A DNA stretch of 64,000 nucleotides from the NCBI GenBank assembly GCA_013396915.1, contig VWZL01000298.1:968695-1032694 (forward strand). Reading direction: 5' to 3'. The stretch is from Stercorarius parasiticus (taxonomy: Eukaryota > Chordata > Aves > Charadriiformes > Stercorariidae). Positions 12,969 to 25,273 of the stretch are shown one piece after another. The position numbers and the translations under genes are program-made. The notes below the pieces were generated by a model that ran no database searches, was not told the DNA's origin, and saw only the letters and a program-made list of their open reading frames with translations. Each line of letters begins with the position of its first letter. Within the stretch, counting starts at the first letter, position 1.

Positions 12969-15900
12969 AACCATGAAACAACCCATGTTCATCTGTTTTG
13001 TTTAATTAAACAACTACTCCATTCCTCACTAGTTCCCTTCAGCCTAGTGATATCTATCGCCAGATCTTGAAAAATGGTAATATTCTGTCCAGAAATAAGC
13101 TTACAGAATCGTCTGTGAGTCAGGTGGCTCTCTATAAGCAGACTGTCCCCGAGGGACATGGTCAGTGGTGAAGGGAAAGCATCAGTCCCTAAGTGTTGGC
13201 TGATGCCTCAAATCAGGAGGAAGACACTGGGGCACACTCTGGCTAAAGGGTCATAAGAAACTTGAGCGAATCTGTGTAGGCAGGGAACATGAGTCACTCT
13301 TAAATAGAAAAAAATTAGCCAAGGCAACTGCTAGATTTCCCGTATATCGTCTGAAGCTACATTGTTTGAAATAGCCAATTCTGAGGTGGAAATCCCTATG
13401 CAGTGTTTAGCATATGGTGCACATGGCTGAGTACTTTGCGTGAACAAAGCAGATAATGGAATCAAACGAGGTTTCAAAAATTTTTGAATGCTGTGCAATG
13501 CGGATAGAGCAAAGATGCTTTTCCCCAAAAAGCAGTCAAAACCTAGCGTCTTTGTCTTAGTATGTGGCTTGCACATCTGTGAAGATGGAGGAGTACAAGG
13601 CATGGAACTGCCATCAATAAATAGAATAGCTTGCTCCATTCTTTACACTTTATGAACTGGAAAATACAATATACTACATTCCTGCATGCTTATATGGAGA
13701 ACTGTGGTCTCCTAGTGAAGAGCAGTTATTGAGAAATGAGATGGAATTTCTTTCTTCAACTTCCAATACCACTGTTAGAAGAGTGGGGGGAAAAGTAAAG
13801 AAATAAATGACAAGCTCCATTACAGGTTTTGTTTTTTAAAAATAAATCTACCCCACATTAGATTGTATAGTCTCTACTGTCTGGCACACAACACTTGGTT
13901 TTAGTCTTCAAAGCAGATCAACAGGAAAAAATGGTATTGTTGACAAATAATAATTAGGTGGGTATGCATAATCCTAATCTATTTTTTTTTTCTTTCTATA
14001 GTCAACGTACTACTGTTAGTGTATCCAATGTCATCCAACTGTGGCAGGTTACCAAAGCTGTAACCAAACCTTCTGGACAAGATTTGGGAACAAATCGTCA
14101 CTCTGACACTTTCACTTCAGGAAGCTTTTCGAATACCCTGTTTTGAAGCATGTGATGGCTACACTGAGAGTCATGATCTGCTCTGGTAAATTAAGAATTC
14201 CTCTTAGATGTGTGATAACAAGTTCAGACTTCTCCGCTCTCAGGCGACTCACTAACAGTGAAATATTGGAAATCCAAAAAGTCACCTCATTAATCAAACT
14301 AAAATTAATATAACATATGCATATAATGGAGCACGGAAGAGGCAGAGTTCAAGAACACTCACCCGGTCTCAGTCATTTACACTTCTGTGCTGCTGCCTGT
14401 AACATAGAGCGACTGGTACACAAGCAAGCACAGACAAGCTTAAAGAATGTTACCTGTGCCAACGGAAATGTCACTTACTGGCCAAATCTCTTCTTCCTCT
14501 GGCAACTCACCCATGATTTAATATATTCCCTTTCACCCCAATAGGTTCCTCTGCAACATTAACAGAGATAATATTATTCCACTGCATGACACAGGTCCCA
14601 CCTTTCTGTTAGCGCTCTGAAACTGTTGCTTGGCCCATGTCTTCACCAGCGTTATCTGTAGGTGAAGATCTCCAGCAATGCAAATAGTTCCTTGGTCTTG
14701 TTTACAGCCATAGTGTTTTCCTCTTGGTGGGGAAGAAGCTGAAGCAGTACATTTGTTTTTAACCGCAATGTGATGGCCCAGTGTCTTGAGGCACCACCAG
14801 CCTGGCTGTCCCTGCCAGGCCCCAAAAATAGCATGAGACCTCAAGCTGCTCTTGCTGAACAGAGGGATGGGTATGTATTTTCTGAGGCTCTTGGTCCAAC
14901 TTAGACACAGAAAATGCATCACTATGAAACTCAGTTCTTCCCATCTGAAATGTATCCACAACGATTTAGACTTCTGGTTTATTCCTGTCCATTTTCTACA
15001 CCAAGGACCTTGCTTGCTTGTGATACTCTAAAATGTTGAAGGGGAAGGATGGAGAGAAAACACTGACTGTAATGGATAGCAGATAAGGAAAGGACCCTGA
15101 GTGATACACCACATCACAAAATGTTCTGCCCCTCCTGCCTCAAACAAGAGAAGTAAAATCCCTTCCAAATGTGAGGAATTAAATGATGCTAAGGTGTACA
15201 CAACACCATCCAGGCCCATTGGCTGCCCTTTCTTTGGATAAAAGAGTATTAGTCAGCAAAGGACATTTAATTCTTCCTCTAATGCTTTTTCATTAACTAA
15301 GCATACTCCTGGTTCTCATTAATTATGTGTCCCCAAATACTTGCTAGTAGTTGCAGTCACTCAGAGATGAGCAGTATGGGAAGAGAATATTAATAACTGT
15401 GTCATAAGCAGCTCTTGCCAAAGTACATTTAAATTAATGGATCTAAGAAAATATTTCTTTTCTAGTGAGAATCATTAAACATGAGACTGAATTTTATCAA
15501 CGTCTGAAAAGGTGTAACAGGCTGTCAGTGGTTTCAAAGCCTGAGCAGCAGTTTGAGAAGCTGCTCTCTAAGGTGAAGAAAAAATGTATGGGAGAAAAAG
15601 TCTTAAAAACAGTTGAACTAAACATTTTACAAACAAGCTAAAACTACAGGTAAAACTGATAAAAAATTCTTGCTTTGGGATTACCAACTAAAATACCTTT
15701 AAAGTGAACCTAGAGAAGGTGAACCAAGTGAATGTGTGGAAAAATATAATGCCTTTGCTTGGAAGAACTTATGATCTAAATAGATAACAGAAAGACAAGA
15801 AATGGACGATAAGCAACTGTATTTACCATATTGTGTGGACTCCAGTCATTCATTATTCAGCCAAAAAGTTAAACCCTGAGCATTAAAATGGTATTTAATA

Positions 15901-16052
15901 ACAGTGGAAACATGGAAATAGAAAGCTTAGGGGTGAGGGAGCAAAGTCAGTGGCACTCAACAAAATTTGACTGAAAGCATTACTGAATGCAGCAAAGTTT
16001 TTAGCTAGCTTCTAATACTTTGTTGTTCCTTTTAGCTGGCAGCTGTAATTTG
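12969..16052. other. AT-rich unique sequence, no gene recognised
   Basis: Contains a 142-codon minus frame (14533-14961) overlapped by a 66-codon minus frame in another phase (14759-14959) and a 60-codon frame (14652-14834). None has a recognised domain. A plus frame at 13958-14146 sits behind a pyrimidine run ending TATAG (about 13981-14002), an acceptor-like pattern, but no donor or partner exon is evident. A 15-bp palindrome (TGTCCC-CGA-GGGACA) lies at 13144-13158. Confidence 0.4.
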
Positions 16053-16063
16053 CCCCCCCCCCC
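16053..16063. repeat. Poly-C tract (11 C)
   Basis: An uninterrupted run of 11 C followed by AAAAACC. Homopolymers of this length are prone to length polymorphism and sequencing error. Confidence 0.9.
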
Positions 16064-16191
16064 AAAAACCAGAATGTACAATAAATACCAGAAAATAAAC
16101 TTACAAATGTGCTGGATCGGCTACCATCACCTCTATTTTACTGTATTTTCTGTTATCCACCTGCAAATATTACAGTGGAAGATGCAAACAT

Positions 16192-16223
16192 TTTTACAAC
16201 ACAATGCAAATCGTGTTGTAAAA
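16192..16223. repeat. Perfect 11-bp inverted repeat with octamer motif in the loop
   Basis: The left arm TTTTACAACAC (16192-16202) is the exact reverse complement of the right arm GTGTTGTAAAA (16213-16223). The 10-nt loop contains ATGCAAAT (16204-16211), the canonical octamer bound by POU/Oct factors. A second octamer-like ATGCAAAC lies just upstream at 16182-16189. Any regulatory role is inference from the motif alone. Confidence 0.8.
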
Positions 16224-19200
16224 TTTACAAATAGGTGGGATAGTCCATCTTGTTGCAACACTGATAATTACCTGACATAGTCGTTTAGGTGCACTAGGCT
16301 CTAAATACAGTAGTTTTTAACAGCCATATAACTTTTTGTGTCCTTGCTGCCTATACAAACAATCCTTTTCTGAATGCAAAATCCAAACCCAATCTTCAAT
16401 ACACACAATGTTTATCATCTGTGAGGAAGTTTCACAGTTCAAAAAATAGCATCTTCATGCATAAAAGATTTTAATGTTTTGAAAATTAGTAATAAAAAAA
16501 GCAGCTTTTGTCCAGCTACAGAGCCAAGAGTTGCAAAATTACCTATCCTATTTACTTACCAAGATCTAGAGGGCCACAAAAGAAGACAATGAGTCTTTCC
16601 TGAGCAAAGACAGTCACTATAAATTGAATACTTCCATTTTACAGTATTTTGGCTACACTACAAGAATATGGGCAATAATTCTGCCTGTGTTTCACCTTCA
16701 ATTTTGCACTGAGGTAACTAGAGTCAGGTCAGTAATACACAGTGATGAACAGATAAAAGTTATTTTTCTCAGAAGAAATATAAGCTATGAATGTTGATAT
16801 TTAACAACGGAAAATCCTATTCAAATTTGTGAGTATGAACAGTCTTCTAACGGAACAAATTGTGACTAGAAGAACTGTCATACAAGATATTGCAGCTAGA
16901 ACAGTCTGAAATCAGATCCAGAGATCCTGGCTGTCATTTTCTAGTACACTAATTAATACATTGATCTTTCCTTCTGAACCTCTAATGAGGCCCAGCTTCC
17001 TCTGCCCAAACAGAGGGAGAATCTTTAATATGACTTAATCGCCAACAGAAGTGTGAGTCAGTACATTCATTACCCTTAATGTCAGTCATTTCCCCAGAGC
17101 AGGAAACTAAGAGAACCATAGCAAAAAGGAGGATCCTCTGGACAGAAGAGCCCGGACACGTAGTGGTCTTTTCTCCAACAGCTGATTTAGGCATGAATTA
17201 TGAAGACAATACCATTTTGCTACAATAATCTTTAACAATTGTTGTGTGTCAGAGATACACCTTAGGGAGACTGTAGGTTTTCTCCTAGGCATCTGTGTTC
17301 CATTAGCAAATGTAACTCTAAAGGGGGTGGGTAATTCCTGTGAAAGGTTGAGAAAACCCAGTTTGAGCAGAGCGGAAGAGAAGCACAAGTGGAAACCTCA
17401 CAAGTCCCTGTGGTCTGTCAGGGAAGTACATTTGCTTCGTGTATCTTCTGTTTCAAGATTAAAAGTGATGGGCAATATTATTCTACTACATCAGTACCTG
17501 AATTTTAAATGTCTGCAAAGGCAAATGGCATAAAAAGGATTAGTTTGCAATGCTATTAAGCACTACTGTTGTACTAGGTCTCTTAAGTTCTCCTACAACT
17601 CTCTGCTCTGCCCTAAATAACCATCTCTGTGCCATCTAGTGCCAGCATGCCTTTCCTGGACCTGGTCTTCCATCCAGCACACACTGAACCCTTTCTCCAA
17701 ACGTTTAAACTGTTCTAGGATATTTGGTGGCATACGAAGATGAATGAAACATCAGTTCTGTAATAGCATTAACATGCTATCACACATTTACTATCCTGAA
17801 AAGTGCACCTAAACTTAACACTGGTGATGGTGCTGTCCTTCCTGAGTAAAAGACAGAGAACTAGCAGCCTATACAGATATTTTAAACTCTCTTCCTCCTA
17901 AATTTTCCATCTTGCACTGGTGCTCATGCACTATCCCGGGCTTGCCATTGCAGGGTCAGGAAAACTGACATCGCTGTGGCAACTCGTCATTATCACACAG
18001 ATGGCATGGATTCAAATAGAAACTGTGTAAAACATGGAAACCCACTGCACGTTGCTAATACATTAGACTTACAGGACAGTTTAATTACATGTCAGATAAT
18101 GATCTTTGGCAGATATGACATAAGTTTGTCCAAAGCTAGGTAATTATTTATTAGCTTTAAACAATTTCAAGTAATAGAATATTTATGCACCCTTTCCCTT
18201 TGTCTTTGCGTTGAATGAGTCTACTTAATTTATAGCAACTACCGTCACATAGAAATACAAGGAACTTTGCCTACAAACTGATGACAAACGTTCATGATAT
18301 TGTCAGGTTGTCTGTCACGAGCTCTTTAGTTTGGATCTATGCGAAGCTTACAGTAATTATTGCTGTCACATCTGAATGGTAAAGTATAGTATTAAAATTT
18401 AGAGTAGGAAATGTCTTGAAAACTTAACAAGAATTAATACAGGAGATATTACTGCATTTTTAGGATCTGAGCAATTTTACAAAATTGTTTTACTATTTTT
18501 CAGAATTCAGCTAAGAATGCAATCCTGAGAACAATACTCACAGTCATTTCTGAATTTGAACAGAAAAAAATCAGGATCTTGTTATTACAGATAATGGTTT
18601 ATTTTATTTACATTTTTGCATATATATTACTAACTTCATCTTAGCACTTCATACTACATTTGATTCATGGTTTCTTCCATTTTGTTGCAGATATGCAATT
18701 AACTGGCCAGGAATTAATGCACTGTTTTAGTACAGAATTTTACAAAAAATATTAGCAATTTAAGAATGAAAAGCATCCCTCTAAATGTTAGTACAGTATA
18801 CTTTTTTGGTATTTTTTTATTATTTTCTTTATTTCCTTTTTGATCTTATTTGTGAAGTTTTGGCACTCGAGTACATTTTACATAGTGAAAACTAGGGTTC
18901 TGATGTTGCAAATCACTCAGTGCGGTTTCATTAATTTTGTTATTATAATATCTAAGTATAAAGGACTTTTGGAAATAGTTATTCTCATCTGTATTTTCGG
19001 TAGTAACTATGCTGAAATGCAGGTGACAGCACAGGATGGAGAAGCAGAAAAGACCAAGTCTGAAGAAATGCTAGCAGGAAGAAGGAAAAGAGAAGAGTGG
19101 GAAAATTATATAACTCTGCAAAGTTATTAAACTTTCCTGTAATGTTTATGAACCTCCCTCTACCTTTTACATCTTCCTTTAGGAACATTATTAGGTGACG

Positions 19201-22200
19201 TGAAAGAAGTCATTATTTTATGGCTGCTGGGTAATGAAATGTGAACTCTATCTTGATTGCTGTTTACTGTGTTACAAGAACTTCAGTACTCTTGCATACA
19301 TAATACTTACAAAACCAACTAACCAAAGACAGGAAGGGTATTAAGTCAAGGTTTTTGAAGTTAAGAAATACAAGGATAAGGGCCACCACTTTTTAACTGC
19401 ATAAATGAATGATATTCTTCATCAGGACCCCTGCCTCATTCAGCATACAGCTGGGTAGTGTTCTGTAGATAGACAGCTGTTCAGTATTTGGCTATTTTTT
19501 TCCCCACAATGTGCAGGTAATGCATTAATATGTCTCATTTATTATATTTACCCTAAATTGTATAAATGCTGTTCTAAAGACAGAATTGTTTGTCCTCTCA
19601 CGATTTTTTATGCTGCTTGTAAATGTAGCACTGGGCTGTTTCACAACTCTCACTTAATACGTGAAGAGAAGCATACAGCCAGAAATTAAAGGCAGAAGTT
19701 TCTATTCATTTAGATACCCAATCTGAAATGTCTACAACTTGGTTTCAAAGTATCTAATAAATACTGAAGTGTCACATTTCGAACGTAGAAAGTACAGCTC
19801 TCCTTAGCTGAGCTTGGAGTTGTAAAGCAGAGGCATAAGAGAATTCAATATAGCCCATAGCATTTAATGGTCTCACTTAGTGAAACTACGCTTCAGTGAA
19901 CAAATATAGTGTGATTATATAAACTATCATACTATGTAACTAGCACACTGCATGCCCACAAGAAAAGCAGTCAAGATTGGTACGATCTTCTGCCAAAACT
20001 GCAAGAATGAGAGTGACCCCTCTCATGGCCACAGGTACCAGTTTCCTGCAAAACCCCCGAGGTCGCTACTGCTTCTCGTCACCCCACACTACACTAATAT
20101 AGGATTCTGCCTGCGGTGTGTCATACTTCAGGGTAGATATGACTGGAGGTTACCCTCGTAGGGTTTCCCGGCTTTATTTGTTAATTTGTTAATATCAGGA
20201 AGAAAGCTCCATGTTTTCCTTATTTCAGTCTCAGACAGCACAACTAGTCTAGCTCAAGCCCTCTGAAAAAAAATATAACCTGTTACAAAAAACAAGGGAT
20301 GAAAAGTTGTAGCCTGAATGTCTTGCATTTCTAAAAATGAGAAAGAATTATAATAAAGCTTGTGGACAGACCTGAAAGGACAAGTTGCAGGCCTTTTCCG
20401 TTCGCATTTTGGTATTGCAATGATGTTACTAGTTTGCACATGTGACACCACAGCACAAAAGCAGATGGACTTAGAATTGTCTTCTCATTTTTCTAATGGA
20501 GACTTTCTAAGTTTGAGGATACGAACATACGATTTGCTTTCATACTTGGTTTTGCTGCATTAAGATTTAAGTAGCTCTGATGCTTAAGCAGCTCTTAAGC
20601 AGCATTTGCATTTAAGCAAACAGTTCTTCTGCAAGACAGTCCCTTAAATTTTGGATTCTGTCCTCATAGCAATTTATTCTAGGGATCCGGCATTTACATA
20701 GATCTGAGGTTGTGTCAGAAGGAGCTGTCAACAAGACAAGGAGCAAGGTAACCAGAGAGATTCCAGCATCAGCTGCAGGAATCTCATCCATCCAGGGGTT
20801 TTGGTAGTGAAGATGCAAAAATTTCGGTTGGCCGTTAGTGTGCACGGTGTGACCATTGCTGTGTAGCCCCACAGGTTGGGCCAGGGCTACCTCTTACCCT
20901 GTAACCTGGGTTAAATTTAGATTAAAACTCTTTGTGCAGACATGGAATGAAACTGCAACCTTCACTGTAATTACATAGCCTGTATGGCGATAGGCCCTCA
21001 GATTTTCTAAATCTGAAGTGCAGTTTGCCTTAATGTTTGATTATGAAAGAAAAATGTCTCCTTATTCCACAAGACTGTTTATACTGCCGAAATAGGAGAC
21101 AAGACTATAACTGCAATCACGCACATCAGGGATAGCATCTACAAGTTGGCTTTATGACAGTTACAGTTTGGACTATATTAATGATGCAGGTGGTCTATGG
21201 CGCAAAATTCACAACCTTTTGGGGACCTTAAATATAACACAATACAAAGCCAGACAAATACAATTCACTTGATCAGACAAGTGAAGTAGCAGAGGCCATT
21301 TTCCTCACAGGATGAACTTTTGCTTGTTTCAAAAATCACGGCTATCTAACACATACAGGTCAAATGATGTTAGCTCAGAGTAGTATATTGACATTTTGTA
21401 ACAAGTACTGTACTATTTCGTGTTTATCATCTGCACCTGGCAGCCTCTGAATTTAGATGAAACACCTGTCTACACTTGAACTATGAGTTTGAATATACAG
21501 AATAGGATTTGTAGGTTGAATCTAATAAAACATCCAGGCCTGGTATATTCTGTAATTGCATCTCAAACAAACCAACATTTTCTTCCACTAATCTTTTTAT
21601 GCTACTAGCATAGGAGATAAATTTCATTTAAATCAGCAGAACTGAAGCGTGTTTAGACTTCTTCTTCACCGTTGCATTGTATCTGCTTTTCAAGTTCTCA
21701 AGTTTTAGCCGTTATATCTGATGAGAAAAACATATCCTCACTGATAACTAGCTTTAAAAAGCTAATCAAAGAAATGAAGAGAATAGTTTGGCTTCCCATA
21801 TTTATTACTCATCTTCCCATTGAGTGTAGAAAGAGTTCTTTCACTTCTAAAATGTATGACACAAACCTGAAATTCTCTTTGCTTTTAACCAAGGTAAATG
21901 CTCCTTTCCCTACAACTTTGCAAATCGGTGGCCTGGTCAGCATCCATTTTGCTTATAAAGGAATATTTAGAGAATCTAATGACAGTCCTTTTAGGGGTAC
22001 TGAAAGTATTGGAAAGTGCATTTCTTTATACTATAGAGGGTGGTTGCGGTTGTGCTACCAAACTTCAGAGTATTTGAACCGCTTATAGAGAACTTGAACT
22101 ACTTACTGTGAAACTGGCTTTTCTTTACTCAGCCGTTTTATCCTACTTCAGTTTTCCTCTGATTTACTGAATGTGTTCAACTTGCAGGTTTTTTTAAAGG

Positions 22201-23235
22201 TTTGTTGATGAATTTTTGAATTCCAGTTGAATGAATTTCTTGACTTGCCTTGACAGAGTTTCATATCTAACTGTACATCAGTCTCACTACGCATTGACTG
22301 AAAGACTAATTTTCAAGACTAAGAATGAGAAGGACTATTGTAATCATCTGGTTTTATCTTCTGCATAAGACAGCCTGTAGCTTTAGTACCACCGCTTAAA
22401 ACAGTTAAAACCCCTCTACATATGTTTCTAGAAGCCTGACTTCAGTGGAGAAGGGTTTGATAAAATGACAAACTTTCTTCTTAGTTTCAATTAAAGCAAC
22501 GTTTAATTAACAAATATCATAATGGTTAAACCAACTCAATTAATATCAAGCTAAAAATAATACCTATTCTTATTTAAATTTCTGGAAGCAATGTAAGTTG
22601 CAAAAAGTCACACTGAACAGCCATCATTGCATTGAGTGGTCTTAAGTCTCCATGGTTTTCTTCACTGTTTTTGAGTCTTTGGACAACTTTAGATCGTATC
22701 TTTTTGGAGCACTAGATCTGCTCAGTTTGGATTGCAGAGATTTTCCTTCTCTACAGGTTTTCCCAGTACCTTCAATGCCTGGTAGCCACACAGTATTTTT
22801 TACGGCTTTGTTAAATAATCCTTCTGACAGCGCTAATGGTTATTTCCCAATCCACAATAGTGTCTGGAATAAACCTGTGACAACAAATCCACAATCTTTT
22901 ATGTTTCCAAAATAACTGTCACATATGGTGCATCAAAGGAAAGTCAATTTTACTATTTTGTCTTACTGGTCAGAAGCCACAGAGTGATTTGGTTCAAGGA
23001 GAAAGGGTGAAGGTAAGGACAAAGACAAGACCCAGCTGACTCTATGCCACTGTGCTCCAGCCATGTGGTCATTCCCAGGGCAAAGTTAAAACCCTGACTG
23101 GTAAGTTTACATATGCCTTTGATGCACTCAGAAAGCAATGCCTGTGTACTGAGAGATGGGACTCTGAACTAGCACAGTAAGGTTGAAATAGTAATTGGAG
23201 ATGATTGCAAAAGAGGAAGACTTGGCTTGCTACAT
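16224..23235. other. AT-rich unique sequence, no gene recognised
   Basis: The longest frame is 138 codons at 21672-22088 plus, with unrecognised content. A 70-codon minus frame at 16982-17194 has a hydrophobic segment ending in LVSC at about residues 21-32, with cysteines downstream, and could mimic a short secreted peptide, but nothing else supports a gene. Short degenerate TTAAGCAGC-type repeats lie at about 20565-20620. No transposon termini were recognised. Confidence 0.4.
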
Positions 23236-24789
23236 GCAACACCTTTTATTTAAAAAAGGTGAATTAGCATATTCTGGAAAGTAACAGACCCATGTACAAA
23301 CTTCTTATTTCACCTGTATTGTAAACCTGATGTATATAGTTTCACCAGACTGAAACAGCCTGGTGATTCAGCAGCCTCATGCACAGCATGCAATGCTTTA
23401 AAGCTTCTTGTTCTGGGACTAGATAGGAACCTGTAAAGTCTGGACTAACCATGAAGCAGGGCAACCTCCTTGAATCTTTCTGTTTGCCAACTGACACAAC
23501 AGCTTTATGAGGCAGGAACTGTTCGTCTCACTGCATCATGGCTGAAATTACATGTCACTTCTGGTTAAAGTAGGCAAGAAAGAGGGACTGTCAGAAAACA
23601 TAAACATGACACAAGTTGTGTTAGATAACACTACATAAGAGAAAGGATGACAACTTTAAATTGTCTATTGTGAATATCTATGCAAACTTTCTCTCACCAG
23701 TGGGTAGTACTTATCTAAGTTGTTCTTTCTCATTATAGAGTTAGCAACTCCTGCAACCAGCTGCAGTCACTGCTGGCTGTTCCAACTCATATGTGAAAAC
23801 ACAAGCCTATACTGATAAAAGGCCAGCAGACTATCCAAGTACATCTGCAGCTGCTTTCTAATTATTAAAATATTGGAAGCCCAAATATTCCAAAAAGACC
23901 AAATCTTGCCAGCCTAGCACCTAAAACCATGAAACTGTTTTTTAAATTGTTAAAACACTGGAAGCATGGATACCTTTTCACTGCATCCTGGCTCTTGAGG
24001 AGGTTACAGTTAAGTGACATGAGCAGTTGATGATTTAAGGAAAAAAATCCCACATTTATCTCAAGGGTCGTAGTGGAGGATGGAGGCTTGGGAACTTTAA
24101 TGAGAACTGGGAATGACTTCTGTTCCCTCTTCAGCACAGCACCACCACAAACCCTACTTTACTACTACTGTTGTCACTGGACGACTACTCCAGCAGAGGA
24201 ATTCTGTTTGGTGAGAAGAAACCTTTTGGTCCATAGTGTTGCATTTTGAGGCATCACATTATAGCTATCTGGAAAGTAATAAGATTAGAGGGAATTGAAG
24301 CTCTGCAGATGTTTCTGGTGACATTATGCAGATCCAAAGACTGTACTGTGTAATATTTACTTTTTAAAAAAACATACCACAGGCCCCAAGATATGCTTAT
24401 GCTCTGTATACAGTACATTGCTCAAGAGACATGTAGTACAATAATTAAGTTCTAGAACCAAAGGTGAGACTAATCGGTAACTATACTTGCTAAAGAAAAG
24501 TTTAAATCTGAACCCCTTGCGATCTAGATTTCATCTTCTCTGGTAGCAGTGCTAGTGCTTGTTACCTAATCTTATAAAACTTGACAGTAGACTCATGCAC
24601 ATGTGTGCAAGTAATGGAGGTTTGAGAGAACAACATAGAAAACAAGCATGGGTCACTCTTTGACAAAATAATACTAACCAGATTAAATTATTTGCTTTGG
24701 AACACAGGAAAAAAAGAAAAAAGGATGTTTCCTTGTAAAAGACCATCTCATGACTTTCTCCAACACGTCCCTTTTCCTCATCAGCCCTG
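23236..24789. repeat. Duplicated segment, copy 1 (about 1.55 kb)
   Basis: From GCAACACCTT at 23236 to AGCCCT at 24788 this matches 25274-26826 at a constant offset of 2038 bp. By eye I see only a handful of differences: two C/T changes near 23690, a poly-A of 7 versus 6, GGTGAG versus TGTGAG, and GCGATC versus GCCAATC. It ends at a single N (24790). The final 343 bp also recur as copy 2. Near-identity and N-bounded junctions point to overlapping contigs or alleles placed in tandem rather than a true duplication. Confidence 0.9.
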
Positions 24790-24790
24790 N
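24790..24790. other. Single-N contig join
   Basis: One N between copy 1 and copy 2. The sequence after the N restarts 343 bp back in copy 1, so the placeholder marks an unresolved overlap rather than one missing base. Confidence 0.9.
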
Positions 24791-25132
24791 AAGTTCTAGA
24801 ACCAAAGGTGAGACTAATCGGTAACTATACTTGCTAAAGAAAAGTTTAAATCTGAACCCCTTGCGATCTAGATTTCATCTTCTCTGGTAGCAGTGCTAGT
24901 GCTTGTTACCTAATCTTATAAAACTTGACAGTAGACTCATGCACATGTGTGCAAGTAATGGAGGTTTGAGAGAACAACATAGAAAACAAGCATGGGTCAC
25001 TCTTTGACAAAATAATACTAACCAGATTAAATTATTTGCTTTGGAACACAGGAAAAAAAGAAAAAAGGATGTTTCCTTGTAAAAGACCATCTCATTACTT
25101 TCTCCAACACGTCCCTTTTCCTCATCAGCCCT
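24791..25132. repeat. Duplicated segment, partial copy 2 (342 bp)
   Basis: Matches 24447-24788 at offset 344 with one visible difference (TCATTACTTT versus TCATGACTTT). It shares the copy-1 variants (AAAGGTGAG, TTGCGATC) rather than those of copy 3, so it belongs to the same allele as copy 1. Its right flank jumps straight into CR1-like sequence at about 25131, unlike copy 3. Confidence 0.9.
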
Positions 25133-25272
25133 GGAGGAAAGGGGCTGTCTTCAAAATGTCACTCCAGTCTTCAAAAGAGGCAAGAAGGAGGACCCAGGGA
25201 ACTACAGGCTGGCCAGCCTCACCTCTATTCCCGGAAAGATGATGGAACAGCTCGTTCTGGGCATCATCTCAA
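25131..25272 (+). mobile_element. CR1 LINE fragment (reverse transcriptase region)
   Basis: About 140 bp homologous to 27067-27196 of the CR1 further on. It encodes the stretch around 'SLQSSKEARRRT...', out of frame with the normal reading, which is TPVFKRGKKEDPGNYR in copy 3. Relative to copy 3 it has an 11-nt length difference (25141-25156 versus 27077-27081) and two C/T changes. It lacks the roughly 240 bp that separates the duplicated segment from this point in copy 3. It is cut by the single N at 25273. It may be a deletion allele or a mis-joined repeat read. Confidence 0.85.
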
Positions 25273-25273
25273 N
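25273..25273. other. Single-N contig join
   Basis: One N separating the CR1 fragment ending CATCTCAA from the start of copy 3. The 25273 junction is not supported by any continuity of sequence: the CR1 continues, in copy 3, with GGCATGTGG instead. Confidence 0.9.

Noticed and set aside
13144..13158. TGTCCC-CGA-GGGACA palindrome fitting an AP-2-like site
   Set aside because: A single short motif without supporting context; expected by chance in a window of this size.
13958..14146. Exon-like frame behind a polypyrimidine/TATAG acceptor
   Set aside because: No donor or partner exon could be found, and the frame has no family resemblance.
21672..22088. 138-codon plus frame
   Set aside because: No domain, no convincing splice signals, and length within the range expected by chance in this much AT-rich sequence.
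24552..25090. Identical 64-codon minus-strand frames recurring at 24552-24746, 24896-25090 and inside 26590-26871
   Set aside because: They are the same DNA present three times through the N-bounded duplication. The content is hydrophobic with no gene evidence, so this is not a gene family.
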